From: Bacillota bacterium
GTDB taxonomy: Bacteria > Bacillota_I > Bacilli_A > RF39 > UBA660
Length of the DNA stretch: 38,900 nt
NCBI GenBank assembly: GCA_015059155.1
Contig: SVAX01000010.1
Span: forward strand, 1 to 38,900
Direction: 5' to 3'
Below the pieces are notes generated by a model. It ran no database searches and was not told the DNA's origin. It worked only from the letters and a program-made list of their open reading frames with translations. Shown in pieces: positions 8,594 through 18,620 of this stretch. Every line of letters begins with the position of its first letter. Position 1 is the first letter of the stretch. The position numbers and the translations under genes were made by a program.

Positions 8594-9484
8594 TTACCTC
8601 CTTGCTCTTGGATGAGCATTTAAATATACATTCCTTATTTTTTCATTACTTAAATGAGTATAAACTTGAGTAGTTGATAAATTCTCATGACCTAATAACT
8701 CTTGAACACTTCTAAGATCAGCACCTTCATTCAACATATGAGTAGCAAAAGTATGCCTAAGTACATGGGGAGATATTTTTATTTTTATTCCAGCTATTAT
8801 AGCAGCTTCATCTACTACTTTTCTTATTTCTCTTTCATTAATTTTTTTACCTGTTTTACTAAGAATTAAATAATCACTACCATTTTCATTTAATATAGGA
8901 TAACTCTTTTTTATATAAGAATCTAATAAATTTAAACACTTACTACCAAAATAAACTATTCTTTGCTTATTACCTTTTCCAGTAACCATTATACTTTTAT
9001 TAGATAATGATATATCATTTAATTTTATATTCGTTATTTCACTAACACGTATACCAGTAGAATAAAGTATTTCAAGGATTAATGAATTTCTAATACCCAT
9101 AAAACTATTATTATCAAAACTACTAAGTAATCTTTCCACTTCATCAAAATTTAAATATTTAGGAAGTCTTTTTTCTAATTTAGGATTAGATATAAGTAAA
9201 GATGGATTATTCTTTATATAATTATTACTTTTCAAATACTTAAAAAAACTTCTAACAGCGCTTATATGTCTAGATATAGTTTTATTATTATATTTTTGTT
9301 CATATAAATAATTTATATATAATCTTATATCTTGATATTCAACATCATTATAATTTTTTATATTATTCTCATTTAAATATTCTAAAAACATATCTAAATC
9401 AGATAAATAGCCATTAATAGTTAATTCAGAATAATTTTTTTCATACTTTAACTCATCAATAAATTTTAATATTAAATTCCTCAT
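8594..9484 (-). CDS. XerD-type tyrosine recombinase
   Basis: YSTGIRVSEITNIKLNDI, HVLRHTFATHMLNEGADLRSVQELLGHENLSTTQVYTHLS catalytic R/HxxR/H/Y motifs. Confidence 0.92.
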   Translation of the reverse strand: MRNLILKFIDELKYEKNYSELTINGYLSDLDMFLEYLNENNIKNYNDVEYQDIRLYINYLYEQKYNNKTISRHISAVRSFFKYLKSNNYIKNNPSLLISNPKLEKRLPKYLNFDEVERLLSSFDNNSFMGIRNSLILEILYSTGIRVSEITNIKLNDISLSNKSIMVTGKGNKQRIVYFGSKCLNLLDSYIKKSYPILNENGSDYLILSKTGKKINEREIRKVVDEAAIIAGIKIKISPHVLRHTFATHMLNEGADLRSVQELLGHENLSTTQVYTHLSNEKIRNVYLNAHPRARR

Positions 9485-9549
9485 ATCTATACCTCTATTA
9501 TAATTATATAATATTTTTATCTTTTTTCAAACAAAAAGACACAAAGTGT

Positions 9550-10644
9550 CTAATTTTGTTGAATGTCATCTATTGAAACAGTTATAACTGGACGAACACC
9601 ATAGTTATTGTTGTTGACGATATTGCTGGTGTCGTCGTTGTCCACAAAACCTTCGGAGAACACACTCCAAGCGATGTCAGAATAGTCTGCATCAGAGGCA
9701 AGTATCCAATATCCATAAACGCCACTTATATCATTTGTTTGATATCCCAAATCAGCCATATAATCATACAAATATGCATTTGTTCCATCACTCTTATAAT
9801 CTGATACTTCTGATAATTTTGGTAATCTTGCTTTACCATTTAGTGTAATGGTTCCATAATTATCACCTTCATCATCATATGTTTCGTTAATTTGAGTTAT
9901 CCAAGATGATGTTGCAGTGTTTAAATAGTCCATTGCTGTTACTGGCCCGTATTCATTTGTACAACTATTATCATCTTCACACGAATTCTCATTATACCAA
10001 GCTACTGCGCCTTTATACGCTACAGTATCTGAGTCTACTGGTTGTCCACTTGCATTTATATTAGCATACATTATTAAATTTGTTTTTCCATCTGCATTTT
10101 GTCCTGGAAGTACAAAGAATGTATATCCTTCATCATTTTCTAAATCCATGTCTTCTTCTACTGCACATAGATATTTATCTCCCTCACTTATTCCTGTTGG
10201 AGCTACATCATCTATTAATTTACAGATTGGTTCTTCTTCTTCAGTTTTACCATTTTCATACTTATAAGTTGAAGAACTATCATTTACTCTACATCCAAAC
10301 AAAGTTACTTCTCCCACACTTGTTACACTTATAGTTTCGCATACTATATTTCCATCATAATCAACAGTTATTGTATCCTTAACAACACCATTTTCTTTGT
10401 ATTGTAATGTCACCCCATCTTCTGTAGTGTAGTAACCTGCTTGAGGTGATTTTTTATGTTCTAAATGATAAGTAGCTATAGCATTCTTTACCCCTCTTAC
10501 ATACATATCTATGCTTCTTTTATTAGCTTCTTCTTTAGTATTTTCTATAATATTTAATACTATTGGTGTTGCTATTAAAGCTATAATTGCTAGTATTACT
10601 ATTACTGCTAATAATTCTATTAATGTAAATCCTTTTCTTTTCAT
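9550..10644 (-). CDS. Type IV pilin-like protein with putatively diversified C-terminal domain
   Basis: Prepilin signal MKRKGFTLIELLAVIVILAIIALIATPIVLN; C-terminal ARLPKLSEVSDY...GYWILASDADYSDIAW...YGVRPVITVS domain shared with 24975-25970. Confidence 0.9.
   Translation of the reverse strand: MKRKGFTLIELLAVIVILAIIALIATPIVLNIIENTKEEANKRSIDMYVRGVKNAIATYHLEHKKSPQAGYYTTEDGVTLQYKENGVVKDTITVDYDGNIVCETISVTSVGEVTLFGCRVNDSSSTYKYENGKTEEEEPICKLIDDVAPTGISEGDKYLCAVEEDMDLENDEGYTFFVLPGQNADGKTNLIMYANINASGQPVDSDTVAYKGAVAWYNENSCEDDNSCTNEYGPVTAMDYLNTATSSWITQINETYDDEGDNYGTITLNGKARLPKLSEVSDYKSDGTNAYLYDYMADLGYQTNDISGVYGYWILASDADYSDIAWSVFSEGFVDNDDTSNIVNNNNYGVRPVITVSIDDIQQN
9591..9720 (-). other. Candidate DGR variable region (VR-1)
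   Basis: Locally GC-rich, NNC-codon-rich coding for GYWILASDADYSDIAWSVFSEGFVDNDDTSNIVNNNNYGVRPV. Confidence 0.55.
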
Positions 10645-10721
10645 TTAACATCTACCTTCTTTCATTATCTTGAAATAATTATAACATAATTATTAATTAT
10701 TTAATAGTATATATAAAAAAA

Positions 10722-10741
10722 TCTTAAGAAATTTCTTAAGA
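10722..10741 (-). terminator. Terminator of the Glu-rich coiled-coil gene
   Basis: Palindrome TCTTAAGAAATTTCTTAAGA followed by TTTTTTT on the minus strand. Confidence 0.7.
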
Positions 10742-12256
10742 CTCTTTTATATTATTCATTCCATTTGTAAATGAATTAACTAATTCATTAAATTTAAGTA
10801 AATTATTAGCAAGTTCATTTTTATCTGATTCATATTGAATTCTATCTAAACTTAATTGACTTCTTTCTTCATCTAAAGAATCTTTTTGTTTTCTTAATAC
10901 ATCTTCAATATGATTTAATTCTTCTCTTCTATCATCATAAGCTGACTGAACACTTTTTTGAACTCTATCAATATTTTCTTGTTCTTTTTTCTTATATAGT
11001 TCAAATTCTTGTCTTTCTTTTTCTAAAGTTGCTTGAGATTCTTTTAGTAAGTTTAATCTTTTTTCAATTTCTTCTTTCTTTTCAGTTAATTTATTTAATA
11101 CTTCTTCTTTATAACTATTTACTTCATCTAACTGTTTTTTTCTAGAACTTTCAATTTCAGATTGTAATTTCTTTAATTCTTCAAATCTATTATCTATTTT
11201 TTGTTTTAAATCAGTATTTTTTCTAAATATATCTGAAGCATCTTTTACATTAACACTAACTCTATCAAATAAAGCATTTATATCTGTTTCTTCTATTTTT
11301 TCTTCTTCGTATTCAGTTAATTTATTTAATTCTTCTATAGGAGTATCAGAAACTTCTATTTTTTCTATAGGTTCTTCTTCTGTATCTTCAATATTCTCAT
11401 CATTTTCTTCTACAAGTGAAACAAATTCAGGTTCATTAGAGCTTTCAACTTCTTCTTCACTTGCTTCCATTGTTGGTTGCTCTTCAACACTTTCAACTGG
11501 AACTTCGTCAACTTGATTGTATTCTAATTCTACTGGCATTTCAAAATTTTCAGTATTTAGAACAAAATCATTACTATTTTCTTCTATAGTTGAAACAAAT
11601 TCGTCTTCAGTATCATTTTCAACTTCATCAGATTCTGTTTCATTAAAATTAAATACTACAGGAGGCTCAAAACTTTCATCATTTGAAGCAACATCTTCAT
11701 TATTTACTTCCATTGTTGGTTGTTCTTCTGCTTGCACAGGAACTTCATCTACTTGATTATATCCAAATTCTACTGGCATTTCAAATGTTTCTTCGTTTAA
11801 AGTTGGTTGTTCTTCTGGTTCTACTGTAGTTTCTTCTTCTACTTGAACAGGAACTTCATCCGCTTGATTATATTTAAATTCTACTGGTACTTCAAATGTT
11901 TCTTCATTTAAAGTTGGTTGTTCTTCTGCTTGAACAGGAAGGTCATCTATTTGATTATATTCAAATATTGTAGGATCATCTAATTTAAATTCTTCAACAT
12001 TTTTAACTATTTCTTCTTCGTTTTCATTTAAATTATAATTATCACTTACATTATCAAAACTACCTATTCTAAAATCATTTGAAAAGAAATTATTTGTTGA
12101 TTCATCAGTTTCTACTTCTGTATTAAATAAATCTTCATTTTCGTAATCGCTTTCTCCTAAACCACTTATAGAATCAAAATTAAAACTATTTGCCTGTTCT
12201 ATTTCTTCATTAACTTCATTTCCAAATCCAAAAACTTCATTATCTATCTTTTCCAT
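10736..12256 (-). CDS. Acidic repeat protein with C-terminal coiled coil
   Basis: Repeated EEQPTLNEETFE(V/M)PVEFxYNQ(A/V)DEVPVQ units and a C-terminal heptad-rich region. Confidence 0.8.
   Translation of the reverse strand: MEKIDNEVFGFGNEVNEEIEQANSFNFDSISGLGESDYENEDLFNTEVETDESTNNFFSNDFRIGSFDNVSDNYNLNENEEEIVKNVEEFKLDDPTIFEYNQIDDLPVQAEEQPTLNEETFEVPVEFKYNQADEVPVQVEEETTVEPEEQPTLNEETFEMPVEFGYNQVDEVPVQAEEQPTMEVNNEDVASNDESFEPPVVFNFNETESDEVENDTEDEFVSTIEENSNDFVLNTENFEMPVELEYNQVDEVPVESVEEQPTMEASEEEVESSNEPEFVSLVEENDENIEDTEEEPIEKIEVSDTPIEELNKLTEYEEEKIEETDINALFDRVSVNVKDASDIFRKNTDLKQKIDNRFEELKKLQSEIESSRKKQLDEVNSYKEEVLNKLTEKKEEIEKRLNLLKESQATLEKERQEFELYKKKEQENIDRVQKSVQSAYDDRREELNHIEDVLRKQKDSLDEERSQLSLDRIQYESDKNELANNLLKFNELVNSFTNGMNNIKES
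11460..11960 (-). repeat. Imperfect tandem coding repeats in acidic protein
   Basis: Several copies of the DNA coding for EEQPT(L/M)..E.FE.PVEF.YNQ.DEVPV. Confidence 0.8.
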
Positions 12257-12269
12257 TTTGCACCTCTTT

Positions 12270-12902
12270 TTATTCTTCTTCTTTTATTATTGGTTTAAAA
12301 CTAGAATTAAATTGACTAATCAATTCTTTAAATTTATCACATTTCTGTTCTAAATTTTTATTTTCTAATTCTATTTTTTTATTAATTACTTCTTTATATT
12401 TCTCAAATTGATTTTTTTCTGATTCTAAAATTTCTTGAGAATGTTTAATACGATTTAATTCTATATTTTTATAAGTTTCAAATTGTTCTTTTTCTTCTTT
12501 AAATTTTTCTTTTTGAATTTCTAATTCTCTTTTAGTAAGATCTAATTCATATAAAGAACTATCCATATTTGTTTTAAAATCAGCTTCTGATTTTAAAAGA
12601 TTCTGTTTTTGAATATTTAAATACTCATCAGTTTGCATCATCTTTTTTTCTACTTCTTGATTTTTTTCTCTAACATAATTCTCAAACTCTAATTTAGCTT
12701 TATCAAGTCTTTGTTTCTCTTCTATTAATTCTTTCTCTTCAATACTATTTTCTTTTTTTTGTTTATTAACCTCTTGTATATATTTATTAAAATTATTTAC
12801 ATCGTTTGTTAAGTTATTGAAAAGACTATCTAAATCATTTAAAGACTCTGATTTAGAATTTATATTATTATTTATTAAAAATTCATCATACATATCTTTC
12901 AC
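12270..12902 (-). CDS. Coiled-coil protein, related architecture to the downstream acidic protein
   Basis: Extended K/E/Q-rich heptads; the C-terminal KCDKFKELISQFNSSFKPI resembles LLKFNELVNSFTNGM of the neighbour. Confidence 0.7.
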   Translation of the reverse strand: MKDMYDEFLINNNINSKSESLNDLDSLFNNLTNDVNNFNKYIQEVNKQKKENSIEEKELIEEKQRLDKAKLEFENYVREKNQEVEKKMMQTDEYLNIQKQNLLKSEADFKTNMDSSLYELDLTKRELEIQKEKFKEEKEQFETYKNIELNRIKHSQEILESEKNQFEKYKEVINKKIELENKNLEQKCDKFKELISQFNSSFKPIIKEEE

Positions 12903-12984
12903 CCTTTTATTCTACATTAATACCCTTATATCATATAAATTGTATCATTTTTTATAAAAAAAAACAATACAAATATGTAATGTT

Positions 12985-15141
12985 TTATATTTTTTTAGGA
13001 TTTAAATCTATTTCTAAATTTATTTTAGAATTATTCTTGGATTTATTTATTATAAATTTTAATTTATTATAAATATCTTTTATATTCTTATATTTAATTA
13101 TTATTTGTATATAATATTTATTATAAATTTTAGGAATAGTACAAGGACTAGGACCTAATACTATACAATTGCTATTATTTAGATACTCTTTTATTTTTAT
13201 AGCTTCATTATTTAGTTCACTATAGTCAGTACCAATTAATTTTATTAAACAAAGATTATAATATGGAGGATATTTTAGTTTTTTTCTTATATTCATATCT
13301 TCTTTATAAAAACTTATATAATCATTCTTACTAGCACACTCAATACTATAATGATCAGTATTAAAGCATTGTATAATTACCTTCCCTGGTTTACTACTTC
13401 TACCTGCTCTACCAGATATTTGATTAAGTAAACTATAAGTTCTTTCTCCACTTCTAAAATCAGGAATATTAAGTGTTGCATCTCCATTTACTACACCTAC
13501 TAATGTAACGTCATCAAAATCAAGTCCTTTTGATATCATCTGAGTTCCTATTAAAATATTATATTTTTTATTTCTAAAATCATTTATTATTCTTTCATGG
13601 CTGCCTTTTTTTCTAGTAGTATCTATATCCATTCTAATAGTTTTACAGTTAAATAATTTATTTACCTCTTCTTCTAATTTTTCAGTACCTATACCAAAAC
13701 TATTTATATTTTTACTATTACATTCTGGACAAGTCATTGGTTTATATGTGGTATGATTACAGTAATGGCAATTAAGTTTATTACCATTTTTGTGATAAGT
13801 TAAAGGGATATCACAATTAGGGCATTTTATAGTATTACCACATTCTTTACAAGTAATAGTGGTAGAATATCCTCTTCTATTTAAAAGAAGTATTATTTGT
13901 TCATTCTTTTCTAATCTATTATCTATTTCATCTATTAATTCCTTTGATAGTATTCTATACCCTTTTTTTATTTCATTACTCATATTAATAACTTTTACTT
14001 CTGGCATTGTTTTATTAACCCTATTTTTTAATTCTAAAAGTTTATATGTACCTAGTTTTGCCCTAGTATAAGATTCAATAGAAGGAGTTGCACTACCAAG
14101 TATTATTGGACAGTTATAAGTTTTAGCTCTTTTAATAGCTATATCAATAGCATCATACTTAGGATTATTATCTTGTTTATATGTATCCGAGTGTTCCTCA
14201 TCAAGTACTATTAAACCAATATTAGTTAGTGGTGCGAATATAGCACTTCTAGCACCTATTACAATACTAACTTCTTTTCTTTCTATCTTTCTCCATTCAT
14301 CATACTTTTCTCCATCAGAAAGCGCACTATGAAGTATAGCAATAGAATTTTTAAATCTACTTTTAAATAGGTTAACCATTTGAGGAGTTAAACTAATTTC
14401 AGGAACTAATACAATTACTTCTTTACCATCTTTTAATATACTCTCAATTATATTCATATATACTTCTGTTTTACCACTTCCAGTTACTCCATGAAGTAAG
14501 TAAGGTATAAACTTATCTTTATTTTCTAATATAGTATTTACTACTAATTGTTGTTCATCATTTAAAATAACCTTTTTATCATTATATAAATTAATATCAT
14601 TTATTCTATAAGTTTCTTCTTTTATTTCTTCTATTACTTTTTTATTTAGTAAAGTATTTATACTAGATATCGATATTTTAGTAAGTTCGCTTTTTAATAC
14701 ATTACCTTTCTTTAATAATTCTATTATTTCTTTTTGATTATCATTTTTAGGCATATAATCAAAATCTATTAATTTTATATAAGTTATATATTTTTTATTA
14801 ACTTTAAAATCTTTATGTGCTTTTAAAGCTGATGGTAACATTGTTTGATATGCGTTTATTAAATTGCAAAGAGTTTTTAAACTAATATATTTACCAAGTT
14901 CTAACATCTCTTCATTTATAACAGGTTCTATATCTATAATATCTATTATTTCTTTTAATTCATAATCTATGTTTTTATTATTTTCTATACTTAATACAAA
15001 ACCTTCTAAAATTTGTTTTCCAAAAGGTACAAGCACTCTTATACCTACTTTAATTTTATCCTTAAATTTATCAGGTATTAAATAAGTAAATGTTTTATCT
15101 ATTTTTTTAGCTTTAAGTTCTACTATAATATCCGCATACAT
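12985..15141 (-). CDS. priA: Primosomal protein N' (replication restart helicase)
   Basis: LLHGVTGSGKTEVYM, DEEHSDTYKQD, zinc-binding CKECGNTIKCPNCDIPLTYHKNGNKLNCHYC, ISGRAGRSSKPG. Confidence 0.96.
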   Translation of the reverse strand: MYADIIVELKAKKIDKTFTYLIPDKFKDKIKVGIRVLVPFGKQILEGFVLSIENNKNIDYELKEIIDIIDIEPVINEEMLELGKYISLKTLCNLINAYQTMLPSALKAHKDFKVNKKYITYIKLIDFDYMPKNDNQKEIIELLKKGNVLKSELTKISISSINTLLNKKVIEEIKEETYRINDINLYNDKKVILNDEQQLVVNTILENKDKFIPYLLHGVTGSGKTEVYMNIIESILKDGKEVIVLVPEISLTPQMVNLFKSRFKNSIAILHSALSDGEKYDEWRKIERKEVSIVIGARSAIFAPLTNIGLIVLDEEHSDTYKQDNNPKYDAIDIAIKRAKTYNCPIILGSATPSIESYTRAKLGTYKLLELKNRVNKTMPEVKVINMSNEIKKGYRILSKELIDEIDNRLEKNEQIILLLNRRGYSTTITCKECGNTIKCPNCDIPLTYHKNGNKLNCHYCNHTTYKPMTCPECNSKNINSFGIGTEKLEEEVNKLFNCKTIRMDIDTTRKKGSHERIINDFRNKKYNILIGTQMISKGLDFDDVTLVGVVNGDATLNIPDFRSGERTYSLLNQISGRAGRSSKPGKVIIQCFNTDHYSIECASKNDYISFYKEDMNIRKKLKYPPYYNLCLIKLIGTDYSELNNEAIKIKEYLNNSNCIVLGPSPCTIPKIYNKYYIQIIIKYKNIKDIYNKLKFIINKSKNNSKINLEIDLNPKKI

Positions 15142-15197
15142 ATATTACCACCTATTTAATTATAACAAAATTAAACAAAGAAAAAAAGTATAACTAT

Positions 15198-16034
15198 TTA
15201 CATATTATACTTTTTATTAAACTTATCTATTCTAGACATAGTTTTAACCTTATTATTTCTTTTAAATAATTTATCATAATCACACATAAGGGATTGAAAG
15301 GTTGATTCTTTAATATCTACCGTAGGATATAAGCTTATTATATTAGTCGTATTTGGTACAACTACTGCTTTAACATAATTACATAATTCAGATCCAGAAT
15401 ATCCAATATTTGAAATACCAAAATAATATATATCCATAACTTCTTGAGAATTAATTCTTTCAGCATTAGGAATATTTTTTTCTATAGAACTCATTAAATA
15501 TTTTATATCAACATCATTAAATATTCCTTTTTCATTTTCATTAAACTCATCATCTATAGTGTGATCTAAAATGTGTTCATAAGCAAGTTCCCTATTAAAA
15601 TTTACTATTTGATTTTTTAAATAATTATCTTTTTCTGTTTCTCTTAAATAACTACAATATCCAAGATTTTTTTCGATTATTAATTTCAGTATAGATATAG
15701 ATTTTCTAGAAAAATCTATTTCAAATAATTGTGGTACCATCTCATATGCTTCTTTATACATATATAAATAATAATAAAGAAAAAATAATGCCATAATTGA
15801 ATGTTCATCGTTCGGCTCTTTTTCTAAATTTAATTTTAAATTTTCTATAGCTTCTTCATATTTTTTCTCATGTCTTAAAGCTTTTGCATACATGAATCTT
15901 ATCTTAACATCTTCTGGATAAAATTCTAAATATTTTTCTGCTTCTTTTATTAAATTTTTAAATTTATTATCAAAATATAATTTTTTTATTTTAAGATATT
16001 TTGTTTTTTTATAATTATTTTCTTGAAAAGTCAT
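15198..16034 (-). CDS. TPR-repeat protein
   Basis: NLIKEAEKYLEFYPEDVKIRFMYAKALRHEKKYEEAIENLKLNLEKEPND tetratricopeptide pattern. Confidence 0.65.
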   Translation of the reverse strand: MTFQENNYKKTKYLKIKKLYFDNKFKNLIKEAEKYLEFYPEDVKIRFMYAKALRHEKKYEEAIENLKLNLEKEPNDEHSIMALFFLYYYLYMYKEAYEMVPQLFEIDFSRKSISILKLIIEKNLGYCSYLRETEKDNYLKNQIVNFNRELAYEHILDHTIDDEFNENEKGIFNDVDIKYLMSSIEKNIPNAERINSQEVMDIYYFGISNIGYSGSELCNYVKAVVVPNTTNIISLYPTVDIKESTFQSLMCDYDKLFKRNNKVKTMSRIDKFNKKYNM

Positions 16035-16076
16035 AATATCCCCCTTAAGCTAGAACATATAGTATCAAAATAATGC

Positions 16077-16349
16077 TTATATGTCAAATTTTAATTTTAC
16101 TATCGTGCACCCTGTATTATTAAAAAACAATTTATATTCTTTAACATCCTTACTTCTTTTTAAAGTAGTATGAACCTCATCTTTAATTATTCCACTACCA
16201 ATACCATGTACAATACAAATAATGTCATTTTTCATAACTTTATTATCTTTAATAAATTCTAGCACCTTTACACGTGCTGTATCTCTATCTAATCCATGTA
16301 AATCTATACTAGGTAAATCACTTGTAAAAATAACTTCTTTAAGTTCCAT
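16077..16349 (-). CDS. Smr-domain protein
   Basis: SIDLHGLDRDTARVKVLEFI...CIVHGIGSGIIKDEVH (LDxH / HGxG Smr motifs). Confidence 0.88.
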   Translation of the reverse strand: MELKEVIFTSDLPSIDLHGLDRDTARVKVLEFIKDNKVMKNDIICIVHGIGSGIIKDEVHTTLKRSKDVKEYKLFFNNTGCTIVKLKFDI

Positions 16350-16421
16350 AAAATCACCTTTATTAATATATCACAAAATAAAGGAAAACTCCATCACATG
16401 TTAATAAATATATTTAGCTAA

Positions 16422-17138
16422 TCACCTGAGTTTTTTACAATATTGCGTACAAAGTTTATCTGTACAATTAGAGCATCTAAGAGCAACATTTGTCATCTCA
16501 GAAAAACGTTCTGGATGAAATAAAATACATAGTTCCCAAACAAGCCATGCTAAAAATGACATTACAACGAGTGAAATTGAAAAAAATCCTCCACAAAAAA
16601 TAAGTGGTGAAAACATCATAAGATGATCCCAGTTAAAGATACGACAAGTTGTACAACACTTATTTTTCATAATTAGACGAAATGGACACCAAATCAAAAC
16701 ACAGATCAAATCACAAACATAGAAAAAAACAGAAAACATAAATAACCATACTTTATTTATAATATTAAAATAATAAAGTAAGCCAATAATTATGATCAAC
16801 AAAGTCCATATAATGAATACTTTATATGCTGATGCAGTAGTCTTTTTAATATAATCTTTTAGTAATTTATAATTATTTTTTTTATGAATCGGACGGAAAC
16901 GATTTACAAAAAGTTTCTGTGATCCTAATGCTATTTTATTTTTAATAGGTATAATTTGTAAAATCATATCAAATATCCAAATTAACCATAATAAATGTAA
17001 TATATGAAATTCATCGAAAAAATTCATTCCTTCCAAAATGTTATAAAATTGTGGTTTAAAGCACATAATTAAACATACTATAAAAATCATAATACGTCCA
17101 AATAAACGTAAAAAATATTGTTTTCTTATTGTAGACAT
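16422..17138 (-). CDS. Integral membrane protein with C-terminal Cys-rich motif
   Basis: Multiple TM segments; CSNCTDKLCTQYC; start at MSTIRKQ with upstream GGAGGT. Confidence 0.65.
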   Translation of the reverse strand: MSTIRKQYFLRLFGRIMIFIVCLIMCFKPQFYNILEGMNFFDEFHILHLLWLIWIFDMILQIIPIKNKIALGSQKLFVNRFRPIHKKNNYKLLKDYIKKTTASAYKVFIIWTLLIIIIGLLYYFNIINKVWLFMFSVFFYVCDLICVLIWCPFRLIMKNKCCTTCRIFNWDHLMMFSPLIFCGGFFSISLVVMSFLAWLVWELCILFHPERFSEMTNVALRCSNCTDKLCTQYCKKLR

Positions 17139-17270
17139 AGCCTTATACCTCCAGTACACAATTTTTATTATTATATCATGTAAATAATTTGATTAGTATA
17201 AAATAATTCCAAAAATTCATTAAATATGACAAATTTAAAAAAATTTAAATCATTTAAATAATTCAATAAA

Positions 17271-17293
17271 AAAGACTAGAAAATTCTAGTCTA
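17271..17293 (-). terminator. Terminator hairpin
   Basis: GACTAGAAttttCTAGTC followed by TTTTTT on the minus strand. Confidence 0.7.
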
Positions 17294-17442
17294 TCTAATA
17301 TTATCGATTTTTTTACTACAGGTTGTAAGATGGTATAAATACGAAAAAATATTAGAAAATTTAATTTCCTAGTTTTTTATCTGAATTAATTAAATACTGT
17401 TCCTTTTCATTATTTAAATTATATACTAAAATGCTCATACTT

Positions 17443-18000
17443 TTATCCTTGTTTTAACTGTTTTAAAATATCACTTTCTAATATTTTTTTTATAAAAGTC
17501 CAAGATACATTTTTTTCTGTTAATCCATCATAATTATTATTAATTCTATCTATAAGCTCTTGTATTTTAAAATATTTTATTTCAGACACTTCATTTTCTT
17601 GTAATTTCAATTTAGATATATTGACATCTTTAGTAATTAAATAACATTCATCATAATGATTATTTATATATCCATTTTTGTTATAAGTTAAAGTTGAACT
17701 AATTAAATATTTTATTTCACTATCTTTTACATCTAAATTTAGTTCTTCTTTGCATTCTCTAATTAGCGCTTGCCTTCCAAATTCCCCTGCTTTTACATGA
17801 CCACCGACAGTTACATCCCATTTGTTTGGCCATAATTTTTTATCTGCACTTCTTCTTTGTAATAATATATTCGAATTTTTATCTACTATAATAGCAAATA
17901 CCGCTCTGTGCCAATAGCCTTTTGTATGACATTCATCAAGAGTAGCTACTTCACCTGTAAATTCTCCAAGTTCATTTAATACATCTATTTTTTCTTCCAT
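17443..18000 (-). CDS. NUDIX hydrolase (IDI-like)
   Basis: GGHVKAGEFGRQALIRECKEELNL Nudix box; start at MEEKID with RBS AAAGGAGAA. Confidence 0.9.
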   Translation of the reverse strand: MEEKIDVLNELGEFTGEVATLDECHTKGYWHRAVFAIIVDKNSNILLQRRSADKKLWPNKWDVTVGGHVKAGEFGRQALIRECKEELNLDVKDSEIKYLISSTLTYNKNGYINNHYDECYLITKDVNISKLKLQENEVSEIKYFKIQELIDRINNNYDGLTEKNVSWTFIKKILESDILKQLKQG

Positions 18001-18274
18001 TCTATATTCTCCTTTTAAATAAATCAAATTGTTATTTTTAGAATTTATTACTAATTCTTAAAACTAGATTTTCCCAATATAACTTTGCTAACAAAGTTGT
18101 TCTATACTTTTTAATATCATACATTTATAGACTTATAATTAAATTATTTTATTATATTTGAGCTTTCAGTAATATAAGTTATTTTTTCATCAAACTATAC
18201 TACACCTTGCACCACAGTTTAGTTCGGGATGCATAATATAAATTTAAGTTAGATGACATTTTTAACATCTAATA

Positions 18275-18592
18275 TTAATCACTTATTCTTACATTAATCC
18301 CATCTATGTTTTTATATATACGTTTTTCGTTTTTAGAAACTTTCTTTTCTATTTCATCCGCCAAATCAAAACCTAGCATTTCAGATAATCCCATCAAGTA
18401 AATAGCAATATCAGCTAATTCTTCATTTAAATCATCTTTTTTCTTTTTCCAAGCATCATATGCTTCAGATACTTCTCCATACAGTAAACAGAATTCTTTA
18501 TTCACATCTGTTGTATTAAATCCTTTGTTTAATTTATTTTGCCATATTTGCTTTTGTATTTCTTTCATATTCATTAATATTCCACCTTTCAT
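18275..18592 (-). CDS. MazG-like nucleotide pyrophosphohydrolase
   Basis: EVSEAYDAWKKKKDDLNEELADIAIYLMGLSEML (ExxE...ExxD MazG-type motif). Confidence 0.8.
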   Translation of the reverse strand: MKGGILMNMKEIQKQIWQNKLNKGFNTTDVNKEFCLLYGEVSEAYDAWKKKKDDLNEELADIAIYLMGLSEMLGFDLADEIEKKVSKNEKRIYKNIDGINVRISD

Positions 18593-18620
18593 AAATTCTT
18601 TATAATATGTGTTTAATATA

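Noticed and set aside
8594-9484. XerD-like recombinase as integrase of the tRNA-Met cassettes
   Set aside because: It has chromosomal XerD-type features, lies 6 kb away outside the inferred ends and is linked to tdk; no evidence ties it to the cassettes.
18060-18260. Intergenic region with small hairpins as a ncRNA
   Set aside because: Only short weak inverted repeats and no convincing promoter-terminator pairing; probably decayed sequence.
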